Part shown: positions 22,822-33,658 of the stretch, piece by piece
Numbering within the stretch: the first letter of the stretch is position 1
How the letters are laid out: each line of letters starts with the position of its first letter
Origin: Gnetum montanum
Lineage: Eukaryota; Streptophyta; Gnetopsida; Gnetales; Gnetaceae
Reading direction: 5' to 3'
DNA: 64,000 nt
Assembly (NCBI GenBank): GCA_015680685.1
Contig: MNCI01003412.1
Location: 203,790-267,789, forward strand
Translations under genes and position numbers: made by a program
Notes under the pieces: generated by a model
Databases searched by the model: none
The model's input: only the letters and a program-made list of their open reading frames with translations
Told to the model about the DNA's origin: nothing

Positions 22822-24095
22822 TTACAAGCTCAAGTACGTGCGAGTCCTGGGGTCACGACTATAAACTGATACCATAGCTCGTCCTGGAATCATGACGATA
22901 AACTGATACCACAGAACAGTCCTGGATCATGACGATAAACTGATACCACAGCTCGTCCCGGCATCATGATGCTAAACTGATACCACACAGTTTCTGCAAT
23001 GACGATAAACTAGCACTAATCTAGCATGACAGTAAAATGTCATAGGTACAACTACCAAAGTCCACTAAGACTATAAACTGGCAAGTTCATCTCCAGTTCC
23101 ACAATTTGAGACCACATTTAGTCATCAGAATCACTGCATTGCCTGCCATCAGACAATCCTACCAACATTGCTGCCATTTATATACAGTGCCTGAAATCAT
23201 CTCCAATGTCTTTGTTCCATCAGTAGCTGTTTATGTTTGAGCTCGCTTATTCACTCATGGTTTTCTTGTCTCCTTGGAGTTTTGTTTGCAGGATGACACT
23301 CGGAAGTTTCACACAAGAATTCCTTTCGTCATAAGCAGCAAGATGAGGCAATGTTCACAGCACACATGGCAAGACTAAATCAAACCGTTCGCTAGTACAT
23401 CCCCCTCTCCCGATACATTCTCTATCTATTCATCGACACACTCTGCATTCAAAAATTTGTGCATGTTGTTGCACACTGCAACACTTTAATGTAGTTGCAA
23501 CACACAACACAGCACTTGAGCATGAGTACAGATCAAAGCAAAGCTTCTTTCGAAAAAAAAAACTGGGCCCTTCCCATATAAGCCCCAGGGGGAAAGGCAG
23601 TTGTCTTGAAACCAAGTACTCATGTCAAAAACAACCTGGAAACATACAATTACATGGCTTTGGCTCTCTGCCAACAGGTTCCCCCCCCTAAACACTAAAC
23701 AAGGGCCCTGTTCCTCCAAAGAATATAACACATCCTCTCGTGGCTTTGGTCTTGCCAGCAAGCTCTCTCGGACACCAACCAAGACTCTTGTTCTGCCAAA
23801 GGATGCACATCGCATGCTTGGATTCCGAGTCTGCTAAATAATGGCTATTGACAAGGACCAACATGCTACATACCAGAGCATCCCCTTTACTAAGCACAAA
23901 TCCCTTGGGCAGTTCCCAATTCCCGCAATCTCCACGATCCTATCTAGATACAAATTTCTCTAAATCCCATGTACTACTGAATCCGATGCGATGATGTTTA
24001 GTCAAGTGGCAATGAACAGGGTCTCTATCACGTTGCTTGTGGTGTTTTGCACTTCTTTGTCGACGCTTCTCGGGTCGATTCCTCCAAGAATCAAC
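22822..24095 (+). other. T1 3' UTR with ~45-bp tandem repeats
   Basis: No gene. At 22850-22990 a diverged tandem array repeats 'cagctcgtcctgg.atcatgacgataaactgatac' about four times, with a period near 42-48 bp. The region 23400-23900 shows open frames on both strands without recognisable content; I treat them as chance. Confidence 0.6.
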
Positions 24096-24108
24096 AAAGA
24101 GGGGCCAA
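24094..24108 (+). other. Polypurine tract of T1
   Basis: acaaagaggggccaa directly before the 3' LTR start at 24109; a purine run next to the LTR is where plus-strand synthesis starts. Confidence 0.65.
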
Positions 24109-25378
24109 TGAAACACCACAAAATTTTGAGCTTAGTACTTCTCCAACACGAAGCAAGTCCCTGGGACCCACAGATGACCACAGCTACATTAGGTGTCACA
24201 CATGGCAACTTCGGAGACCAAAATGCTTAATCTTCACTAAGTATGCAGTCTCAGCGTATACGCCCAAGTATGCAGCCTCAGCAGTGTATACACCCAAGTG
24301 TATATTCTCAGCGTATATGCCTAGCGTATACGCTCAAGTTCACAACGTCTACGCCCAGCGTAGACATCTAGCGTACACACCTCACATGTACGCTCAGCAA
24401 GTACAACAGATGTATATGCCTAGCATGAAATCCCCAAAGACGGCATGGAAACAGCACTGCAACGCAAGATTTGGCACAAGGCAACGACCACCAGCGTATA
24501 CGCTGAGGCGTATACGCCAGCATCCATCAACGTATACGCCCAGCACATCAGCGTATATGCCCAGCGTCCACAGCATCTACGTCCAAATTTGCATACGCCC
24601 AGCGTCCACAGCATCTAAGCCCAAATTCGCATACGCCCAGCACATCCAGTGTATACGCCCACAGTCTACACTCACTAGACGCAGCGTATACGTCCACCAA
24701 ATGTAACATATTGTACACTTGTAAAGTTTACGCTTTTGCACTCGGTCAATGCACCACGTGTCACCCAACCCAAGTCTAGTGTCAAAAACTTGTATAAAAG
24801 CCTCATTTTTCACTAGATCCTGGTCGGTTGGCAAAACATTCAGAGCACACCAGAGAGAAGAGACGCTGAGAACTAGAGTAGAAACCCTTTACGCTGGAAA
24901 ACCCTGTACGCTGAGCAGATAGCCTCTACGCTGTGTCTACAGTGTGAACTAGTCATCCTTGCATCCATTGGGGCTTTTCGTCTGCCTTGTGTTCCAATCA
25001 CAACTGCATTAGACCGGTGCATTGTACTTTCATTCTGTAATGCCATTGTTACATTTTCTTCCCAAAATCATTTACTGTTTGCATTAATTGTTGCATGTAC
25101 TCTGTTTACATTTATTTACATCTACGCTCTGTTCGCATCCATTACGCTGTTTACGCTCCGATCCACGCTCGCTACGCCATTTATATATAACCCAGCGTAT
25201 AACACCTTGGTGTACGTTTGGGGAAATCCTTGTCTAATCTGCATGCAAACCACCCAAGGTACTCTTCCTTCGTTCATTCCAACTCGCCCTTAGGCGAAGG
25301 TAGGGTCTTCTGTACGTGTCCGGTATCCCACGGTCTCTATTTCCTTCTAGTCGGAGATCGATGATTTCAGATGGTACA
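24109..25378 (+). repeat. 3' LTR of T1
   Basis: Pairs with 7196-8469. Same start, same TATA box (24793-24800), same GCGTATACGC array in U3, with small copy-number differences in the array. It ends GATGGTACA before the target duplication. Confidence 0.9.
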
Positions 25379-25383
25379 AGTAC
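25379..25383. repeat. Target-site duplication of T1, right
   Basis: AGTAC immediately after the 3' LTR end (ggtaca), matching 7191-7195 exactly. Confidence 0.9.
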
Positions 25384-26150
25384 CAAAAAGACATCTTCCA
25401 AAATGTAGACTTTAGAAATATGACTTTCAGAAAACAAATATGTCTTTTCAAAATTGAAGAAAAATTTAGGAAGATGTCTTAGGCATGAAGAAGATGTCTT
25501 CCATGATCATTAATGATCATTGGCTAGCCATTGCACAAGTTTCAAGATGGATTTAAAAACATGATAGCTATAAGAAGACTTGATGTGCATTGAGAAAAGT
25601 GCAAGCCTTCTTGTATTAATTGTAAAATTATTTGTAATCATTGAATTCTCTGTGGATTCTCATTATCTTATCATTTTGGCATTGTAAAGTGTGCTATACC
25701 TAACTATACAAGGATTAGCAAACTGAGTTGTAATTATCCCTTGTAATTCTTGTTCTTGTTGCCCTATGGGGTTGATGTGCTTGAGCTTGTTAGGATCTTG
25801 CAGGATTGAGTTGTTAGTGTTGTAGTACAACACTCCGGTGCAAAGCTCAAGATTGTAAAGGTTGTGGAATCCTTAAAACCACATTTCCAAGCCTGACGGG
25901 ACCTTGCAAGGTTGAGTGATTGGTGTTGTAATACAACACTCTAGAAAGGGGCTTGAAGACTATATAGGGTGTGGATCCTTCAACGATATTTTGAGAGCAA
26001 AAAAGTTTGGAGGTGTGCTTGCAATCTACCATGTGAGTGTGGACTACCCAAGTTGGGGAACCATGTTAAATTTAGTGTGTGTTATTTGTTTGTTGAAGTT
26101 TCAATTTGGAGAACTTATTCATTCCCCTCTTCTAAGTTCAATGATCTACA
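25384..26150 (+). repeat. Right LTR of C1, second part
   Basis: Continuation of the C1 right LTR after T1. It contains an internal tandem duplication of roughly 117 bp. One copy begins near 25796 (ggatcttgcaggattgag) and the next near 25908 (gggaccttgcaaggttgag), each holding a 'gttgt...tacaacact' palindromic core. The 3' end (gatctaca) aligns with the end of the left LTR at 3559. Confidence 0.65.
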
Positions 26151-26288
26151 AAGATTACCATTAGTGTTAATGGGTTACTTGAGCTTTTTCTTAAATTTTG
26201 GTTAAAGTTTTCTTTGGTCTTAATAGTTAAAACTTGTAAATTTAGTTGTTGGTCTTATGTGAAAACATTAACATCATGCTCATAATTT

Positions 26289-29200
26289 TTGTTTAATAGT
26301 TGTGTAAATTTTTTTTCATTATTATCATACAAGGTTATATTGGTCATTGTTTGGTTGTTTAGGGTCTTGTTGAAGCTGAATTTGATAGTGATTGAGCTAG
26401 TTGGCCTATTATGTTATATCCACACACCAAGACCCAACACCCTACTTGTTGATATGGTTTTGAAATTTGATTCCCTTTGGTTTAGGCTAGGGGCCAAGGA
26501 GTTCCTAGCCTTTCTACTTTATAATTTTAGTGTGATGTTATGGTCACACTTAGCATCAAACATAGTTGTTTTTATCATGGAGACTCTGTTACCTCACTCT
26601 TCTAGCTTAATCGTCAAGTTCATAGTTGACAATCTTGACACCCATGTGGAAGGTGACTAATTCAATGGCATGTACACCAAAGGCACACATAAGTTGTTCA
26701 AAATTTTGGATATGCTTGAGTTTATTTAGTACAATACCAAAAATATGTTAATGAGTGGTCATCATGTCCACACCTTGTTCCAAAACCCTCCTAGCACTTT
26801 CTACCATTTGGAAGGGTAAGTGTAATTCTTTGTTTTTTAGTTTATCTTTTGGTTTTCACTAGGAAATTAAGGTTTAACAATTTTTGTTTAGGTTAGCATG
26901 CTTGTAAGTATAAGGTAGATGACCAAGGATTGATCAAGAGTAACCAACTCTTACGCATAGCCCACATAACACTAGAGGTATTTTCCAAAAGCTAAGTAGT
27001 GAGGCTCACAATGATGGAGCAACTCAAGGATGAATTTAGCAAGTATACCTCATGCTATTCTTAGGCCTACCATAGGTGCCTAGCTAATAGGATGGCTCAT
27101 AATAGATGGAGTATCCCCAATTTGGGTGCATAGACACATATAACCTTTAGGGTTCCCACATTATCTTTATCCAATAAGCAAAGTAAGAATGCTTATTTTT
27201 ATTCTATTTTATTTTTTATACAATGTCAATATTTTCTAGTTATATAGTTATTAGGTTATCTAAACTTTGATTCTTTAACTAGTTTTATTGGTGTGAATAT
27301 AAGTTTTGTTTTAATTGTTTATGTTTATTATATTTTTTTTTGTATGATATGCCTAAGCCAAAGGTAATGGGCTATCTTTGTTGTGTTGTAGGGGCTACAC
27401 CATCATCCAACATTGCTATGATCACTTTAGGATGTGCTAAGGAAACACTTATTCTCAAGTTTGATGATGTGGATTCAACATAGCATTGGTTGGCTAATCA
27501 AGAACTTTGGGACATCCAAGAGAGGATTGCCAATGTAGGTTTTCTTGATTTATTCATGGCTCCTAGCCTAACCATACCTACCCTAGAGATGGTGAATGTC
27601 ATCAACTCCTTTAATAAAGGAGTGAAGAAATTTGTCACCCACATTCATGATGTGCTTGTCACCTTGGCCATCAACAAATATACCTTTAGTAACCTCTTTC
27701 ACATCCCTTGTGAGGGCATGAAGGTTGCCACCAAACCAAGGAAAGAGGTGGGCCATAAGGAGGAAGTGGAAGAATGGCTAAACACTCATTGTGTCCACTA
27801 TGGACTATCTCTAGACCATTGCCAAGTCATAGAGGTGAATGAAATGTATCCATTGTTCCAGTTCCAAGCATTCCCCAAGTTGTTATCATAGAAGAAGATC
27901 CTAGGCATTAAATAAGCTTAGACCATGAAGAAGGTCCTCATTGAGGATTCCCAATTCAATTGGGCTACCCACTTGGTTTTTGGGCTACAAGGGGAGATCT
28001 TGAAATTCTGGGACAACCTTGGGATCATATTCCACATACACTTTGCATTTTTTGCAACATATCTAAGAAGGTTCATGGAGTTTCTAATGGTGAAGAAGGA
28101 TGGAATATGTGTAAGTCATGATCCATTCCAACATCTCTAAGCCTTGGATGAAACACATTTTTCCAACCATGTAGGCTCAAAACTCACAAAAGGTTGTTGG
28201 GAAATCATTGATTATTACCACTAAGAACTTTAGTAGTATGCGTTGTCCTTCCCCTAATAGCATGAGGATTGAACCCCAAGTTGCTTGAGGAAATGCTAAG
28301 AAGGCAAGGAGTTATGTGCTAAGGTTGATGGGGTAGCTTGGGTAAAGTTGAAGAGGCTTATGGTTGAGGTGACAACACTAGCTGTTGAGCAACCTTTGAA
28401 GAGAAGGCTCATTGTTAGACTTGGCCAAGCACATCATGCAGTTGTAGATATGTTCTACCTTTTTTATTTTTATTGAACTTATTTTTCATTTTTATTTTAT
28501 GTTATATGGTTGTGTTGTTGTTTTATTTTAGGCAAAATATGCTAAGTTGTCCCACATTTTATCTTCATTGTTCTTCTAGGTAATCAACAAGAATGAGCAA
28601 CCCAAGCAACAACAGTAGAGGTGGAATAAAAATGCTTGGAGGAGGAGGCTCTACAATGGCATGAAGATGAGGGGCTATCCAATGACACATTAGATGGCCT
28701 TGATACCATATTTAAAGGTTCACAATTAGGTGAACCTCCCATTATTATCCTAGATGATCTTCTACATACTTATGAATTTTGTTTTATATGTTACATTTTT
28801 TTAGTTTCATGTTTGAGGTTTTTTTTAATCATTAGACTATGATCATGCTTGTTGTAGCTCTTAAACCTCAAATAGGTGCTTCAACCTCTATGTTACACAT
28901 GAAATAATGGGAGGTTTCTAAAAGAAATAGAGTTTATGCATGGGATGGACAAAGACATGATTGATCGGTTGCAACAAATTACTTCCAATGTTGGTAAAAA
29001 CCTTAGCTTATTTTTTGTCTTTAATTATTTTTATTGTGTGTGCAATTTTTCTATTTTAGGTTTCATGATCTTATAATTCATATGGTTATATGGTTTTAGT
29101 TTTTTAAATTTTTTTTCATTATTTACTATTTACTAGTTTTATGTGTTCACCTTTGTTGTATTACTTGCAATGTCCAAGGTTGGATAGGATTTCAACCATG

Positions 29201-30185
29201 GTGTTAAGATTGATGAACTACCTAGCTTGCCACCCAAAGTGGAAAATGTTCCATGAAATTTATATGAGAGTGTCATTGAATGTGCACTCTCATGTGTCCA
29301 AACTTCATGGGAATGCCAATGTTCCAACAAGTTCCTATGGAAGTGAGTTGTAGCATTGGAAAAGGAGACCAAGTAGTAAGTGAAGGAGATTAAATATCTT
29401 AAGGATCATGAAGATTTTGTCGAATCCCAAGTGTCTAACAAAGATTCCTTGTGAACTAAGGAGATAGAATGGTCATGGTATTGGAGTGCCATCCATGGCA
29501 AGGTTGCTCTTGCTAAAAGCCTTGTAGAGCAAAAGCTATAGATGGACTTGATGGCTTGCAAAGCCAACGAGTGGAGGGACTATTGTGCTTGAGTTCTTGA
29601 GTGGGGCTAGACACAAAAGGATCATAAAAATAAATACAAGGACAAATGAGAGAGTTACCTAAAGTGGCTATAGGAAGAGTCCATAGAGATGTGAAAGCTA
29701 GAGTTGTTCATGAAGAGAATCAATGTAGGGAATGCCTTCAAGATATATGAAGGCCCTCTGGTGGTAGTTTATTTTATCCACTTCTTAGGTTACTACCGCC
29801 TTTGGGGAGGTGATCATCATTACCTTTTCATGGAAGCCACCTACATGGACTAACATCAAGGAGAGATACATCTTGACTGGTGTTAATCTTAGGGAAGTAG
29901 ATTGGGACAACATGACCAAAGACTAGATTCTCCATCATCTAAAGGTTGATCTTCAGAACTTCCCCATAAAAGATGTTGTTCCTAAATCTTCCCAGGTTTG
30001 TTTGTTTTTTAATTTTTGTTTTGATTTTATTATATTTTAATTTAGTTTGATTTTTAGTTTAGTTATGTTGATTACTAATAATACTTTTGTTGTGATTGGT
30101 ACATGTACTAGGTAATAACAATGGCCCCAATGGCTAACGTGTTGGTAATGAACCTCCTCCTCCAATTTTACCTAAGATCCATTAG
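26289..30185 (+). pseudogene. Second copy of the antisense passenger gene, in T2
   Basis: This is on the + strand, antisense to the minus-strand element T2. Segments align in order with the T1 copy: VELVG and FLAFLLYNF (exon 2), LFQNPPSTFYHLEG at the exon 2 end, EVNEMYPLFQFQAFPKLLS and HFAFFATYLRRFMEFLMV (exon 4), and IDELPSLPPKVENVP plus QKDHKNKYK (exon 7). The last exon is short and Pro-rich, ending at about 30185. A donor at 26816 and acceptor at 26891 give a 76-bp intron at the same place and phase as the 75-bp T1 intron 2. Other candidates are 27183-27391 and 29996-30111. Many stops and frameshifts make it a relic, more diverged than the T1 copy. The promoter and first exon are missing, lost at the C1 boundary. 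Confidence 0.7.
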
Positions 30186-31300
30186 TTTGGTCATGTCTTT
30201 GGTTATTTTTTTTGTTGATAATGTTATAGTGTTGTGGCTACTTTTAGCCTTGGGTTGTTATGAGACTATTATTATTTTTTATGTTATTGCTACACAATGT
30301 AGCCATGGCTATCATACTCTTATCTATTTTATATTTCATTTGAACTTTTGTCACACTATGTGATGATGACTATGGGTCATGGAAATTTTGGTTATTATTA
30401 TTATTTTAAAAACTTTAATTTTTTATATGTTCTAATATTTTTAGTTTTATGCATCTTATGCATTTTACGTTACATTCATGTTATGAGGCTACATTGGGTT
30501 ACATTGGTTAAAACATAAAATTATAATGTAATACTTGGTAAAGTAAAATGTAAATTAATTAGGCAAATAACATGTGAACTAGGGTGTAATTAGCTATAAC
30601 ATGTTGTAAAAGTACTACTAGTTTTAGGCCTTGGTATGTCATGTGTTGCCAATTTTAGGCCTTAGCAAACCATGTGCATTGCTAGTTTTAGGCCATGGTA
30701 GGCCATGCACATTACCAATTTTAGGCCATGTCGAGTCATAATTTCTCCAGTTTTAGGCCTTAGTGGGTCGGGTGTTCAAAGAAATTTTTATAAGTTTTAC
30801 ATTTTAATTTTTTTATGGATTTTTCAAATTTTAGATTTGGTTTATGTTTTAAAATAGACAAGGCATAAAAAAGTAAACTACAAATAAGAATAAATTATAG
30901 GCTATGTATGAAATAAAGCTAAAACAAGGAAAAATAAGGTAACATAAAGTGATACATGTAAATAAAGTTTAAACTAGGCTAAGAAAGGAGAAGAAAAGGC
31001 TACACAATTATTGACATAGGGGCAAGTGAATAGGAAACATACATCAATCATGCAAGTGTTTCCTAATCTTTGAAAGATTAGGAAAGGTGTATGGTCAACA
31101 TTACATGATCTTGTATTCCTTATTTCCCTTGCTACTCAAGTTGAAGAGGAGTTTTTTTCATGATGCATTCATGGTTCAATTGTTGTTGGTTTTGGCCTCT
31201 TCCACTCTAATGATCTTCTTGACTTTGTCATTGATAGTAGAAGTTTCTTCTTGAAACTCCACTTCAAACCCTTGCTCTATGTCAACGTTGTTGACTACCA
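30186..31300. repeat. PR to cargo-gene spacer of T2, with TTTTAGGCC minisatellite
   Basis: No gene. At about 30620-30780 there are five diverged units with the core 'ttttaggcc.tggyargycatg', spaced about 35-45 bp. The position, between the 3' end of the antisense gene and the protease, is the same as that of the arrays at 13340-13801 in T1. The rest is AT-rich. Confidence 0.55.
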
Positions 31301-31860
31301 AGGAACCACACTCTTTCCATAAATAATTATTTCACCCTCCTTGTAAGGTAAGTGAATTTCTTGGTGGATGGCTTTGAAAACAACACATAACTATGTTATC
31401 CAAGCCCTACCCAAGATGAGATTGAATCCTAGTATCTCTTGCACCATCAAGAAATTGGCTATTAGGGGGAATTATTTCCTTGCTATGAAGTCAAAGGAAA
31501 TTGAACCTTTTACTACAAATCGATATCCATTAAAGGATTTGAGAGTAGAACTAGAGGTATGTTGCATATGTTCTATTAGACCCAATCATTCAACAATGAT
31601 GTAAGGTATGACATTATTAGCCACTCCATCATCAACGTGCACCCTATGCACCTTGTACTGCCCAATCCTTATTATTATGAAGAGAGGGGGCTTGGTTGTC
31701 TCACCATCATGGGGATTGGTTTTGACTTTTCCACCATGAAATGTTTGTGTCTTTGACTTCATTTCTTTCCTTGGTGAAGGTGGTACTTTCATAGCATGGA
31801 TGAAATATTCACTAGTAGGGATGTTCTTGCTAATGGGAATTAAAGTCAACATTTCACCAA
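31300..31860 (-). pseudogene. Aspartic protease of T2 (DDG)
   Basis: On the - strand the frame has KVHRVHVDDGVANNVIPYI, then FNLILGRAWIT and a HQEIHLPYKEGEIIIYG block. These match the T1 protease in order and spacing. The catalytic triplet is D-D-G, as in T1. One TAA follows the active-site block and others occur later. The upstream linker continues to 32639, where A3 is inserted. Confidence 0.75.
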
Positions 31861-32639
31861 GGCTTCTTGATGTGCAACAAAAATCATTACAAGATCATAC
31901 AAGCTAAGGGAAGTGTTCTTCTATTTCAAGGACTATTTGACCTATTCCATGGCATTGAGGAAGTCTTTATCATTGGCTATTATTTCTCATTCTTGTTGAT
32001 TTTTACTTCCTCCATGCACCCTAGGATGCGAACTTCATGTTTCAATGGCTATGGTTTGGCCTCTTTCCCCTTACCTTGTGGCATGGGGTCCTTCCTTGAC
32101 TAACTGGTTGAAGTAGCCAAAGTGTTAGAGGTCATGGGGGTAGATGAAATAGGAGTGGGATTTGGTGGGCCCACCTCCTTCCATGTCCTAGCCTACTTGT
32201 TGTCTTTGGTTTTAGGCTTCAGTGTAGACTTCTTATTTTTCTTACTCAATGATTTCTTGTTGTTAAGTTACGAAGAAGTTGTTGTGTTAGCCACCAAGGG
32301 AGAACATTATTGGTTGTAGTCATAGGTTTGGTTGTAGTGGGAGAGGACACTCTAATTACAAAGGGTTCCTTGGGAGGTGTTGGTAATGGTATCCTTACAA
32401 AAAAAGGGATCCTTAAACTAGATGAAGTTGAAGGGCTCCTTTCGTTGTGAGGAGCTTCCCAAATCACAAATAGCTCTCATGTAGGTCTTGAGTTGTTGCT
32501 CACGTTGAATGTAGCTATGATGTATGGATTGTTGTTAGTATTCAATGGATCCTTGTAGACCTACATGGATTGATTTTTTGGCCTAGCTAGATTAAAGGTG
32601 TCGAGTACCAACACTCCATTGTCTATCATCTTCCATAGG
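31861..32639 (-). pseudogene. gag-PR linker of T2
   Basis: Broken frames on the - strand, Pro/Ser/Thr/Lys-rich, correspond to the T1 linker at 11457-12360. No repeated PYVVR motif set is clearly kept, though phrases like PFFCKDTI remain. It ends at the A3 insertion; the gag part resumes at 42581. Confidence 0.45.
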
Positions 32640-33499
32640 TGATGAATCATGTTTTTTCTTACTTCGATATTAGATAGCCAATATCAAAGCCTCAACATTG
32701 GGTACTTGATGTTAGAGCCCAATATGCAATGTCAGATATTCGATATCATAAGGCATACACTAGCCTATAAGTATAGTTCTTAGGCTGACGATTTTGATAT
32801 CAATTTTTGTCATAGTTAGTGAAGCTCTTGCAGTTTGTTTTCTCCAGAGTTAGAGTATTTTCTGAGTGCCCATAGTAGGAGTCTAAGTGTGTGCAAATCT
32901 TTGTTTGAACACTAATGTATCTAAGTGCAATAGTGTGATAGAAATAAAAATGAACCCTTTTGACAATCCTTGCAACACTGAGAATAGATTAATATTTCCT
33001 TTAATGCACTTTATTTTCATGTGCTTTACTTTAATGCATTTAAATGAAGCAATTAATTTCCAGTTGTTAATTAACACAAGAACCACCACTTCGAACATAC
33101 ATATAGTACTTGTTAACCCAACAATGCTTAACATTTGGTAACCCAGCAGTGCTATATGTGTTCAAGATGCATCCAAGAAAGTGGAAGGGCTACTTATGTT
33201 AGACTAGCTAGGTAGTAAATGAATTAGATCTTAAATTACTTTACCTTTCATTCTTGTTGTAGGCAATTAAACTTATAAAACATAAAATGAGAAAAATCAT
33301 GTACCTCAATTACACTTAAACCATACTCTTAAGCTTCACAAGTGTAGTTGGGAAGACAACGAATGTTCTCAATGCCCATTTCACTTCCTAGAGGAACTAG
33401 TGCACTAAAAAACTATAGGTCCACATAATTCAACTAGATCATGTGTGAATGCCTTAGTGATTTGTATGGTTAGCTGTAGGGGTACCTCACCATTCATCA
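32640..33499 (+). repeat. 5' LTR of A3
   Basis: 860 bp, TGATGAATCATG ... CATTCATCA. The U3 holds several GATAT/ATATC words. Compared with the 3' LTR it has a short extra segment near 33010-33050. Confidence 0.85.
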
Positions 33500-33500
33500 T

Positions 33501-33518
33501 TGGTGCCATTGTTGGGGA
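33501..33518 (+). other. Primer-binding site of A3 (tRNA-Asp type)
   Basis: TGGTGCCATTGTTGGGGA directly after the LTR. It differs by a few transitions from the site complementary to tRNA-Asp used by Athila elements (TGGCGCCGTTGCCGGGGA). Confidence 0.7.
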
Positions 33519-33658
33519 CCTTTTAGTTGTCTGTGTGCTATCTAGGATTTAGTGGAAATCATTCAAAATCATTGGAACGAACCTTAGAGTCATATCATAT
33601 TTTATAATTACTACAAGAAAATTTAAAAGCACACTACATTTTTATCATCTAATTAAAA

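Larger units (their letters stand above)
7196..25378 (+). mobile_element. Tat/Ogre-like LTR retrotransposon T1, 18.2 kb
   Basis: Complete element bounded by LTRs of 1274 bp (7196-8469) and 1270 bp (24109-25378), with identical 5-bp target duplications AGTAC at 7191-7195 and 25379-25383. Order: LTR, primer site, leader, gag with a C-x2-H-x4-H-x4-C zinc motif, Pro-rich linker, protease, tandem repeats, antisense gene, RT, RNase H, a second archaeal-type RNase H, integrase, repeat-bearing 3' UTR, polypurine tract, LTR. The second RNase H places it in the Tat clade. The Ogre-type protease and the large PR-RT gap point to the Ogre branch. In the first 118 bp of the two LTRs I count seven differences, all transitions. 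The element is inserted in the right LTR of C1, so it is younger than C1. Confidence 0.9.
3229..26150 (+). mobile_element. Copia-type element C1, gag-only, split by T1
   Basis: A Ty1/copia-like element with a truncated left LTR (3229-3559), a primer-binding site, a gag region, no recognisable protease, integrase, RT or RNase H, a polypurine tract and a right LTR. The right LTR is interrupted by the 18.2 kb element T1 (7196-25378). With T1 and one target duplication removed, C1 is only about 4.7 kb long. It sits in the T2 integrase. Its right end abuts the T2 antisense gene rather than the expected upstream integrase, RNase H and RT, so a deletion accompanied or followed the insertion. Without pol, C1 would have needed proteins from another copia element. 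Confidence 0.65.

Noticed and set aside
23430-23900. Overlapping frames on both strands in the T1 3' UTR as genes
   Set aside because: No domain, no codon-level conservation seen, and the opposite-strand overlap suggests chance openness.
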